Part shown: piece after piece, positions 1 through 6,557 of the stretch | How positions within the stretch are numbered: position 1 is the stretch's first letter | Layout: every line of letters begins with the position of its first letter | From: Streptomyces sp. MMG1121 | GTDB taxonomy: Bacteria > Actinomycetota > Actinomycetes > Streptomycetales > Streptomycetaceae | DNA: 64,000 nt | Direction of reading: 5' to 3' | NCBI RefSeq assembly: GCF_001280015.1 | Contig: NZ_LGDV01000118.1 | Location: forward strand, 248,001-312,000 | Position numbers and translations under genes: made by a program | The notes under the pieces: generated by a model | The model's input: the letters and a program-made list of their open reading frames with translations, nothing else | Told to the model about the DNA's origin: nothing | Databases searched by the model: none

Positions 1-15
1 AGTATCGTCCGGTCC

Positions 16-894
16 GTGATCGACATCCCCACCGCACTGGCCGAGGCGCAGGAGACGTACAACGGCGCGGCAGGGAGGGCCTTCGTCGCCGGGCTGCCGG
101 ACCTCGTGGCGGCCTTCCTGGACCGCTGGCGGCTGCGGCTCGACGGGCCCTCCATGAACGGGGTCAGCGCCCTCGTCCTGCCGGTCCGCCGGGCCGACGA
201 CACCCGCGCCGTCCTCAAGCTCCAGCTGCTGGACGAGGAGAGCGAGGGCGAACCGGTCGCGCTGCGCACCTGGAACGGCGACGGAGCCGTACGACTCCTC
301 GACCACGACCCGCAGACCGGCACCATGCTCCTGGAGCGCCTGGACGAGTCCCGGATGCTCGCCTCGCGGACCGACACCCGCGCGGCCGTCGAGGTCATCG
401 CCCGGCTCCTGGCCCGCCTCACGTCCTTCCCGGCGCCGCCGGGCCTGCGCCGCCTCGGCGACATCGCCGAGGCCATGCTGGAACAGACCCCATGGGCGCT
501 TCGGCACATCCCCGACCCCGCGGCCCGCCGCCTGGTCGCCGACTGCGCCGCCGCCGTACGCGAGGTCGTCGCCGAGCCCGGTGACCGACTGCTGCACTGG
601 GACCTGCACTTCGAGAACGTCCTCGCCGCCGACCGCGCCGACTGGCTCGCCATCGACCCCAAACCGCTGGCCGGCGACCCCGGCTTCGAGCTGTGGCCCG
701 CCCTGGACAACCGGTTCGACGCGGCCGACGTCCGACCGCGTTTCGACGCGCTGACGGACACCCTCGGCCTGGACCGGGAGCGGGCCCGCGCCTGGACGCT
801 CGGCCGGCTGCTGCAGAACGTCCTGTGGGACGTGGAGGACGGCCGCCCGACCGAGGAACGCCAGCTGGAGATCGCCCGCAGGCTGCGCGCCTGA
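16..894 (+). CDS. APH(6)/hydroxyurea-kinase family phosphotransferase
   Basis: A 292-residue small-molecule kinase of the streptomycin-6-kinase/hydroxyurea kinase family (aminoglycoside phosphotransferase fold). The catalytic loop HWDLHFEN lies near residue 195 (Asp196, Asn201) and the metal-binding Asp is in LAIDPKP near residue 214; the family-typical ending DPGFELWP follows. Members phosphorylate streptomycin or hydroxyurea, but many Streptomyces copies have no proven substrate, so resistance is only inferred. It starts with GTG, and only 15 bases of upstream sequence are in the window, so an earlier start cannot be excluded. It appears cytosolic and monocistronic; the next gene has its own ribosome binding site. 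Confidence 0.85.
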   Translation: MIDIPTALAEAQETYNGAAGRAFVAGLPDLVAAFLDRWRLRLDGPSMNGVSALVLPVRRADDTRAVLKLQLLDEESEGEPVALRTWNGDGAVRLLDHDPQTGTMLLERLDESRMLASRTDTRAAVEVIARLLARLTSFPAPPGLRRLGDIAEAMLEQTPWALRHIPDPAARRLVADCAAAVREVVAEPGDRLLHWDLHFENVLAADRADWLAIDPKPLAGDPGFELWPALDNRFDAADVRPRFDALTDTLGLDRERARAWTLGRLLQNVLWDVEDGRPTEERQLEIARRLRA

Positions 895-1028
895 AACCGG
901 CTGCGGACACAATCCTGATCAAGGATTTACTTGTTCCTCGTTGTCGCGGTCGAGGCGGGTCGGCACCATTCGGCTGACATGAGCAGACCATTCGGTCTCC
1001 CTCCTCACCCCACCAGAAGGGCACTTCC

Positions 1029-2999
1029 TTGCTCTCAGGAAGACGCCGGGCGGCCTCCACCGCCCTGCTGTCCGCCACGGCCCTCATATCCACCGCGGCG
1101 TCCACCGGATGGCTCACGTCGACCGCGGCCGCCGCACCGTCGGCCAACGGCACGACCCACGTCAAGCACCTGTGCGCCCACGCCGGCACGCCGGGCCATG
1201 TCGCGTGCCTCGCCGAGGCCCGGACCGACATCCTCCAGCGCCTGACCGTCAGCCCGCACACCGCCCCGTCCGGCTACGGCCCCTCGGACCTGCAGAGCGC
1301 CTACAACCTGCCGTCCGCCACCGCCGGTTCGGGTCGCACCGTCGCCATCGTCGACGCCATGGACGACCCCGGCGCCGAGTCCGACCTCGCCGCCTACCGG
1401 ACCCAGTACCACCTTCCCGCCTGCACCACCGCCAACGGCTGCTTCCGCAAGGTGAACCAGACCGGCGGCACGACGTACCCGAAGGCGGACGCGGGCTGGG
1501 CCGGCGAGATCTCCCTCGACCTCGACATGGTCAGCGCCGTCTGCCCGCAGTGCCACATCACGCTCGTCGAGGCCTCCTCCACGAGCACGAGCGACATCGG
1601 CAAGGCCGAGGACGAGGCCGTCGCCCTCGGCGCCAAGTACGTCTCCAACTCCTTCGGCGGCACCGAGGACCCGAGCGAGACCACCGCCGACGTCCAGTAC
1701 TTCAACCACCCCGGCGTCGCCATCACGGTCAGCGCGGGCGACAGCGGCTACGGCGTGCAGTACCCGGCCTCCTCCCCCTACGTCACCGCGGTCGGCGGCA
1801 CCTCCCTCAGCCGCTCGGGCAGCACCCGCGGGTGGAGCGAGTCGGTCTGGTCCACCTCCAGCACCGAGGGCACCGGATCCGGCTGCTCCGCGGACGAGGC
1901 CAAGCCCACCTGGCAGACCGACACCGGCTGCTCCCACCGCACGGTCGCGGACGTCTCCGCGGTCGCCGACCCGGCCACCGGCGTCGCCGTCTACGACACC
2001 TACGGCGGCGCCGGCTGGGACGTCTACGGCGGCACCAGCGCCTCCGCGCCCATCATCGCGGCCACCTACGCCCTCGCCGGCACCCCGGCCGCGAACAGCT
2101 ACCCGTCCTCGTACCCCTACGGCCACGCCTCGGCGCTCAACGACGTCACCACGGGCTACGACGGCACCTGCACCACGAACTACCTGTGCGGCGCACGCAC
2201 CGGCTACGACGGCCCGACCGGCCTCGGCACCCCCAACGGCACCACCGCCTTCGCCCCCGGCGCCACCGCGGTCAACTCGCTGCAGCCCGGCGGGAAGCTC
2301 ACCGCCGGCCACAAGCTGAGCAGCGCGGACATCACCCTGTCGATGGGCAGCGACGGCAACCTGGTCGCCTACCTGAAGACGAACGGCACGAGCGGCAGCG
2401 GCCCGGCGATCTGGTCCAGCCACACCTCCGGCCACACCGGCGCGTACGCGTACATGCAGACGGACGGCAACCTGGTCGTCTACTCGAGCGGCGGCAGCGC
2501 CCTGTGGTCCACCCACACCAACGGCCACAGCGGCGCGTCCTTCCTGGTGCAGGACGACGGCAACATGGTGGTCTACGGCTCCGGCGGCAGCCCGGCGCTG
2601 TGGTCGACCGGCACCTATCTGCGCTCGACGAAGATCGCCTCGGGCCAGAGGCTCCAGGGCGGCTGGTGGGCCCAGACCCAGTACGCCCGCCTGGTGATGC
2701 AGCCGGACGGCAACCTCGTGATGTACCGCAAGCACGACGGCAAGGCGATCTGGTCCAGCGGTACCTCCGGCCACACCGGCGCGTACGCGTACATGCAGAC
2801 GGACGGCAACCTGGTCGTCTACTCGAGCAACGGCGGCCCGGGCAAGGGCGGCGCCCTGTGGTCCACCCACACCAACGGCCACAGCGGCGCATACGCCGTC
2901 CTGCAGAGCGACGCCAACTTCGTCGTCTACACGGCCTCCGGCGGCACCGGCAAGGGCGGGGCCCTGTGGGCCAGCAACACGCGGTCGTACGTGCCCTGA
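1029..2999 (+). CDS. Secreted S53 (sedolisin) protease with C-terminal B-lectin domain
   Basis: A 656-residue exported serine-carboxyl protease. Residues 1-36 form a signal peptide (arginine-rich start, hydrophobic core, AAAA-type cleavage region). The sedolisin domain covers about 80-410, with Glu160 and Asp164 in GEISLDLD, an oxyanion Asp in SAGDSG (near 238) and the nucleophile Ser337 in GGTSASAP. Residues 417-656 hold repeated DGNLVVY and ALWSTHT motifs typical of bulb-type mannose lectins, in two similar blocks, probably a carbohydrate anchor. The start is TTG: AGAAGG at 1015-1020 is 8 nt upstream and no in-frame ATG precedes the signal peptide. S53 enzymes usually act at acid pH. Substrate is unknown. 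Confidence 0.88.
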   Translation: MLSGRRRAASTALLSATALISTAASTGWLTSTAAAAPSANGTTHVKHLCAHAGTPGHVACLAEARTDILQRLTVSPHTAPSGYGPSDLQSAYNLPSATAGSGRTVAIVDAMDDPGAESDLAAYRTQYHLPACTTANGCFRKVNQTGGTTYPKADAGWAGEISLDLDMVSAVCPQCHITLVEASSTSTSDIGKAEDEAVALGAKYVSNSFGGTEDPSETTADVQYFNHPGVAITVSAGDSGYGVQYPASSPYVTAVGGTSLSRSGSTRGWSESVWSTSSTEGTGSGCSADEAKPTWQTDTGCSHRTVADVSAVADPATGVAVYDTYGGAGWDVYGGTSASAPIIAATYALAGTPAANSYPSSYPYGHASALNDVTTGYDGTCTTNYLCGARTGYDGPTGLGTPNGTTAFAPGATAVNSLQPGGKLTAGHKLSSADITLSMGSDGNLVAYLKTNGTSGSGPAIWSSHTSGHTGAYAYMQTDGNLVVYSSGGSALWSTHTNGHSGASFLVQDDGNMVVYGSGGSPALWSTGTYLRSTKIASGQRLQGGWWAQTQYARLVMQPDGNLVMYRKHDGKAIWSSGTSGHTGAYAYMQTDGNLVVYSSNGGPGKGGALWSTHTNGHSGAYAVLQSDANFVVYTASGGTGKGGALWASNTRSYVP

Positions 3000-3026
3000 C
3001 CTGCCCCGACAATCCCTGAAAACCGA

Positions 3027-3056
3027 CGATGACCTGGGGAACACCCCAGGTCATCG
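3027..3056. terminator. Bidirectional hairpin terminator
   Basis: A perfect 13-bp stem (CGATGACCTGGGG / CCCCAGGTCATCG) with an AACA loop follows the protease stop. It also lies just downstream (minus strand) of the displaced original 3' end of tRNA-Thr, so it was probably the shared terminator of both before element 1 inserted. A weaker version (CCTGG/CCAGG) sits at 9588-9598 beside the present tRNA. Confidence 0.75.
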
Positions 3057-3065
3057 CCGTTTGTG

Positions 3066-3108
3066 GAGCCTCCTGTCGGATTCGAACCGACGACCTTCGC
3101 TTTACAAG
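3066..3108 (-). other. attL1: displaced original 3' half of tRNA-Thr
   Basis: Matches positions 9616-9658 in 42 of 43 bases and corresponds to the anticodon-to-acceptor 3' half of tRNA-Thr. At the single mismatch (3071 T, 9621 C) this copy would pair perfectly with the tRNA 5' strand GCCTCCT, while the copy now in the tRNA gives a G-U wobble. That fits this being the ancestral 3' end, replaced by an element-borne copy on integration. Confidence 0.85.
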
Positions 3109-3719
3109 TGGGGTCGAATCCATGATCGAGGGTGTTCGTGCCTGCCGGGTGGTGCTGTTCTTGCAGGTCAGCGCCACCCGGCCTGACACTGTGTCCTGCT
3201 TCCAGGTCCTCATGTTCAGCCGTCCGCTCACGCATCGCTCACGCATGACGGACGGCTGGCCGGGCACGCGGCGCGCCGTGGCCTATGAGGTGGTCACAGC
3301 CCGGAAGGTGGGCGTTCCCAGCGGGCGGGACAATGATGGCGCTGGGCGCCTGCCCATGTCTGATCGCCCGTGGCGGTACGTGCCCGCGTGCCACGCGAGG
3401 GGCGGAGCCGTCGGGCGGGCAGGCGCACCCCGCCCCGATCACGAGGTCACAGCGTTGGCCAGTCAAGGGTTGTCGTCCTTCCCAAGCCGGATGTCCAGCT
3501 TGCTGTCTACGTCCTGCGGCATGAGGACCGTCGATGTCCGACCACCGTGGCATTCGCTCATCACCCGCCTGCCTCGGCCCGGCAGCGGCTGATCCGGCGT
3601 ACCCGGGAAGGGGAACCAACGCGCGCACCGCAAGCCGGCATCATCCTTGAACGGCTGGAAGAGCAGTTCGCCGAGCGGATCGGCGGGGAGGCGGTCGACG
3701 CCCCGCGGACGACGCTGGA
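3109..3719. other. Non-coding decayed left end of element 1
   Basis: No convincing gene was found over about 610 bases. The interval holds two tandem 11-bp repeats (3226-3247) inside a 10-bp inverted repeat, CAGCCGTCCG / CGGACGGCTG (3218-3227 and 3249-3258). Short open frames here show no family motif and look like remnants. Confidence 0.5.
3226..3247. repeat. Tandem 11-bp repeat near attL1 (candidate integrase arm site)
   Basis: CGCTCACGCAT occurs twice without spacer, 118 bp inside attL1. A near-identical pair (CGCTCACGCAC, CGCTCACGCAA) occurs at 9517-9538, 78 bp inside attR1. Matched repeats near both ends of a tyrosine-integrase element suggest arm-type binding sites; this is inference. 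Confidence 0.5.
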
Positions 3720-3950
3720 GGCGCCGTGGCGGTCAGCTCCGCGGCATCCCGCCCCAGTTCTCTTCATCTCGTTCACCGCGAAAATCACCCGGCAGCGCGG
3801 GGCATGGGCCTTGATCTCCCGGGCGCACGCGAGCGCGGCCTGGAACTGCGGGCGGACCCGCACCAGGGTGCTGATCTTCTCGGCGAAGATCTGGTCCCGG
3901 GGGATGCCGCGTTCGGCGAGCGCATCGAGCTGCGACTGGAGTACCGGCAG
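3720..3950 (-). pseudogene. Serine-recombinase (resolvase) fragment, frameshifted
   Basis: Minus-strand reading gives a stretch typical of Tn3-type resolvase N-terminal domains: LQSQLDALAERGIPRDQIF, then AEKIST, FQAALACAREIKAHAP and VIFAVNEMKR. After MKR (about 3763) a frameshift moves the expected continuation GRDAAELTA into another frame. The N-terminal catalytic Ser region and everything beyond the frameshift are missing. It directly follows the yjbQ stop. It is a relic of a second recombination system. Confidence 0.7.
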
Positions 3951-3960
3951 GGTCGTGTGG

Positions 3961-4383
3961 TCAGCTCAGGAAAGACAGCCGGACATGGCGTTCTGGGTTG
4001 TCCCGGTCGGTGCTCACGAGTACGACGGACTGCGAGGTCCCCAGCTCAAGCTCACCGTCGACTACGGGCAACGTGGCGTGTGGTGGGACCAGAGCCGGGA
4101 GCATGTGGGCGCTGCTGCGGTCAGGTCTGCCGTGGCGGTCTTGCCAGCGGTCGTCGGCGGGAAGAACGTCGCGGAGGGCCGCCAACAGATCATTGTCGCT
4201 GCCCACGCCGGTCTCGATGACGGCCAGGCCGGACGTCGCGTGGGGAGTGAAGATGTTCAGCAGTCCGTTCCGCCCGTGAGCGACCTCTCGGAGGAAGGCG
4301 GAGCATGCGTTCGTGAGGTCGTGCAGGGTCTCGGTGGAGCCGGTTGTGATGTTGATCGTGCGGGTGGTGAAGGTGCCAGCCAT
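3961..4383 (-). CDS. yjbQ: YjbQ family (UPF0047) protein
   Basis: A complete 140-residue member of the YjbQ/COG0432 family; some members show weak thiamine-phosphate synthase activity, but the physiological role is unsettled. Family features include the conserved segment NIFTPHATSGLAVIE near residues 43-57, the metal-site histidine in SSAHMLPAL and the ending GTSQSVVLVSTD. It starts at ATG with only a weak ribosome binding site and is last in a minus-strand run of four genes inside element 1. The resolvase fragment begins immediately after its stop, so transcription probably ends in decayed DNA. Confidence 0.85.
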   Translation of the reverse strand: MAGTFTTRTINITTGSTETLHDLTNACSAFLREVAHGRNGLLNIFTPHATSGLAVIETGVGSDNDLLAALRDVLPADDRWQDRHGRPDRSSAHMLPALVPPHATLPVVDGELELGTSQSVVLVSTDRDNPERHVRLSFLS

Positions 4384-4451
4384 GGTTCACCGGTACCCGT
4401 CGCGGAGCCCGAGCGCTGGCGGCCGGATGGGTGAACAGCATTCGCTTCGCG

Positions 4452-4724
4452 TCAGCCCCGCTTCTCCTCTTCGGCTTCCATGAGCCGGATTCCCTGGTGC
4501 ATCAGCGTGACCATTACGGGTGTGTTTCCTTGTTCCCAGTCGACGGTGACGAGCCCTTCGCCCACCAGATATGCGCATGCGGCGGCCAGATCCCGCTCAG
4601 GGATCTGAAGATCGTCGCGTAGCTTTGCCCCGGTGACGCCGAGGAAGCGATTGCCTTCCGTGGTCTCGTACAGGGCCTTCATGATCGCATCGCGGTAGTG
4701 CTTCCGCTCTTGCAGTGTTGCCAT
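4452..4724 (-). CDS. Small winged-helix-like protein, function unknown
   Basis: A 90-residue protein on element 1. Its pattern of alternating helices (ERKHYRDAIMKALYE, GAKLRDDLQI, ERDLAAACAYLVGEGLV) followed by a short beta-hairpin (VTVDWEQGNTPVMVTLMHQG) resembles a winged-helix fold. The acidic/basic tail EAEEEKRG may be flexible. No enzymatic motif is visible. It lies between the 86-aa protein and yjbQ in a same-strand run with gaps of 50-70 nt, so co-transcription is likely. DNA binding is inference. Confidence 0.6.
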   Translation of the reverse strand: MATLQERKHYRDAIMKALYETTEGNRFLGVTGAKLRDDLQIPERDLAAACAYLVGEGLVTVDWEQGNTPVMVTLMHQGIRLMEAEEEKRG

Positions 4725-4776
4725 GATCGCTGTCCACTCGTGCCAGCGCCGGACTCGGAGCCTGCGGGCCTTCGCT

Positions 4777-5037
4777 TCAGATTTCGTCCGCCTGTGTGCG
4801 GGCGTCCCCGGAGGATCGGCTGGATACCAGCCAGGGCTGCGCCGGCTCCGGTGTGCGGGTGGTGTCGATGGTGAGGTGGAGGCGGGTTCCGCCCGAGTCG
4901 TCGACGGGGTAGCTGCGCTGTTCGGTGGCGGCGAAGCGACATCGGAGGGCTTCTCCGACCTGACGGGCGGCTTCGGGGGACGCGGCGACGATGCGTACGT
5001 CGGCGCGCCCGGCCGAGGGGAGTTCCGGGGACTTCAT
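4777..5037 (-). CDS. Hypothetical 86-residue protein on element 1
   Basis: No family was recognised. The chosen ATG at 5037 is preceded by GAGGTCACC; an upstream extension would be low complexity and lacks a ribosome binding site. The core (ADVRIVAASPEAARQVGEAL, then RLHLTIDTT) has a beta-alpha-beta rhythm with a conserved-looking RSYPVDD turn; no signal peptide or membrane segment. It sits between a DUF5994 gene and the winged-helix gene, all on the minus strand, suggesting one transcription unit. Confidence 0.6.
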   Translation of the reverse strand: MKSPELPSAGRADVRIVAASPEAARQVGEALRCRFAATEQRSYPVDDSGGTRLHLTIDTTRTPEPAQPWLVSSRSSGDARTQADEI

Positions 5038-5128
5038 GGTGACCTCGCTTGCGTGGGACGGCAGGATGACGTGTCGGTGGGTGTGATGCCGTGCGTCATA
5101 ACCGCCCCCGGTCAGAAAAAGGTCGGTG

Positions 5129-5662
5129 TCATGCGCGGCCCCCGTTTGCCGAGACGGCTCCGCCGTCGGTCTCCCAGTCTTCTTCCCGCCACAGCGTCTC
5201 CTGTGCGTCATGGGTGGTGTGCTCGCTCGCCATGAGGGCGCTGGCGGTCAGCAGGCCGCCGGGGGTGGCTGCGGCGGACATCAGCCGGGCGGCGGCGGCC
5301 GGATCGCTCTCCGGCGGGATCACCAGCAGGTCCCAGCGGCCCGCGGTGTAGGAGAGGAGGATCAGCTTGTTCGGATCCTGCTCCTCGGCGAACCAGCCCA
5401 CATGCACGGTGTGCCCGGCCACCGGCACTTTGCGCGGCACCACGGGCCAGTAGGTCGGGTTCACCGTGACATGCGTGATCCGGCCCCAGCGCGCGTCCAA
5501 CACCTTCGTCAGTGCGGGAAGTTCGCGGAAGAGATCGCGAGAGCGGGGCCACCAGGCACCGTCCAGGAGCCCCGGAGGTGATCCTGCCGGAGTGAAGGAG
5601 AGGCGGGCCGGCAGTGAAGGTGCGCGCTCGCTGATGATGATGCGGTCAATGGTCGCGGTCAT
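5129..5662 (-). CDS. DUF5994 family protein (copy A)
   Basis: A 177-residue protein with the family hallmark LLDGAWWPRSRDLFRELP near residues 33-50 and a central beta-rich block (WDLLVIPPESDP). The start ATG at 5662 was chosen because homology begins shortly after it; longer frames upstream are repetitive. A paralogue with the same hallmark is transcribed divergently at 5942, and a strong dyad lies between them. The function of DUF5994 is unknown. The acidic tail (ETLWREEDWETDGG) differs from copy B. It probably heads a four-gene minus-strand unit ending with yjbQ. Confidence 0.75.
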   Translation of the reverse strand: MTATIDRIIISERAPSLPARLSFTPAGSPPGLLDGAWWPRSRDLFRELPALTKVLDARWGRITHVTVNPTYWPVVPRKVPVAGHTVHVGWFAEEQDPNKLILLSYTAGRWDLLVIPPESDPAAAARLMSAAATPGGLLTASALMASEHTTHDAQETLWREEDWETDGGAVSANGGRA

Positions 5663-5798
5663 GGCGCGGACCTGTCCCCGGGACTCGTCGTCGAATGTCC
5701 CGGTGTTGTTGCTCGCCGAGAACGACGCCGACGTGGGAGCCGGTGCGCGAAGTACTCCCGGTCTCTTCACTCTACTCCGGCCGGTAGTCCGTGAAGGC

Positions 5799-5828
5799 GC
5801 TTTCGCCAGGGACTTTCCTGGCGAAAGC
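5799..5828. promoter_or_regulatory. 12-bp inverted repeat between divergent DUF5994 genes
   Basis: Perfect arms GCTTTCGCCAGG and CCTGGCGAAAGC flank GACTTT. The centre GGGACTTTCC resembles the GGGACT core of DosR/DevR (OsdR)-type operators. It lies 137 bp from one start and 114 bp from the other, so it could control both. It could instead act as an RNA hairpin; the regulator assignment is inference. Confidence 0.45.
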
Positions 5829-5941
5829 GGATCGGCGCCGGCGCCGCGGGGCGCGTCCGTGCCCTGGCTCGCGGAGTACGGTGAAGTGAGGAGGTCGCCT
5901 CGCCGGGCGGACGCACCGCTCTGGAAGGCGGGCGAACGCCC

Positions 5942-6469
5942 ATGGCCGAATCCGACGCTTCGCGAGTCCCTCCGGGGGTTCTTCCGGAGGCGGTGCACCA
6001 GGCCGTCAGGCCCGGGACGGCCCTCTTGAGACTGATGACCACGCAGACCCGCGAGCAGGTTCTCGACGGCGCGTGGTGGCCGCGTTCCCGCGACATCGGC
6101 GCCGAGCTCCCCGGCCTGATCGCCGCGCTGACCGAGCACCTCGGCCCCGTCCTGCGCGTCGGACTGGACACCGACGCCTGGGAGGAACTGCCGACCCGGC
6201 TGATCATCGACGACCGGGTCGTGCACATCGACTCCTTCCCGGTCGGCGACGACACCATCCTCATCACCCGAGGCGACCAGGACCACTTCTCCCTGCTGGT
6301 GGTCCCGCCGCACGCGACGCCTGAAGCGGCCCGCACCGCCATGGCCAGCGCCGTCGCGGCCGGCAACGTCACCCAGGCCGAGAAGATCCTCATCGACACC
6401 GGTACCCATCGGGCACCCCCGGTTCCCACGGAAGAGCCTCGGACGGACCGTGAACCCGGTGAGCGGTGA
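5942..6469 (+). CDS. DUF5994 family protein (copy B)
   Basis: A 175-residue paralogue of the minus-strand gene at 5129-5662. Shared features are LDGAWWPRSRDIGAELP near residues 41-57, followed by ITRGDQDHFSLLVVPPHATP and a helical end (AARTAMASAVAAGN). The C-terminal about 25 residues are charged and Pro-rich and look disordered. It starts at ATG with a weak purine-rich upstream sequence. It precedes the permease gene on the same strand by 88 nt. Divergent duplication around a shared dyad suggests co-regulation, possibly as a stress pair; the biochemical role is unknown. Confidence 0.75.
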   Translation: MAESDASRVPPGVLPEAVHQAVRPGTALLRLMTTQTREQVLDGAWWPRSRDIGAELPGLIAALTEHLGPVLRVGLDTDAWEELPTRLIIDDRVVHIDSFPVGDDTILITRGDQDHFSLLVVPPHATPEAARTAMASAVAAGNVTQAEKILIDTGTHRAPPVPTEEPRTDREPGER

Positions 6470-6557
6470 GCCGTGAGGGAGCCAGCGAGACGTCGAGGCG
6501 CTTTGACGACAGGGATTCAGATCGCCCCGAAGGTGCGGCTTCGACGGACACCAATAG

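Noticed and set aside
1035..3044. Long minus-strand frame opposite the protease gene
   Set aside because: It mirrors the real gene, is Val/Gly/Ala/Arg-rich and shows no motif; it is a high-GC antisense shadow.
3600..3720. Plus-strand peptide-coding stretch (GIILERLEEQFAERIGG)
   Set aside because: It has a helical look but no start, no motif and lies in decayed DNA; kept out as a gene.
6470..6557. c-di-AMP riboswitch before the KimA-like gene
   Set aside because: The interval is too short (88 nt) and shows no recognisable motif.
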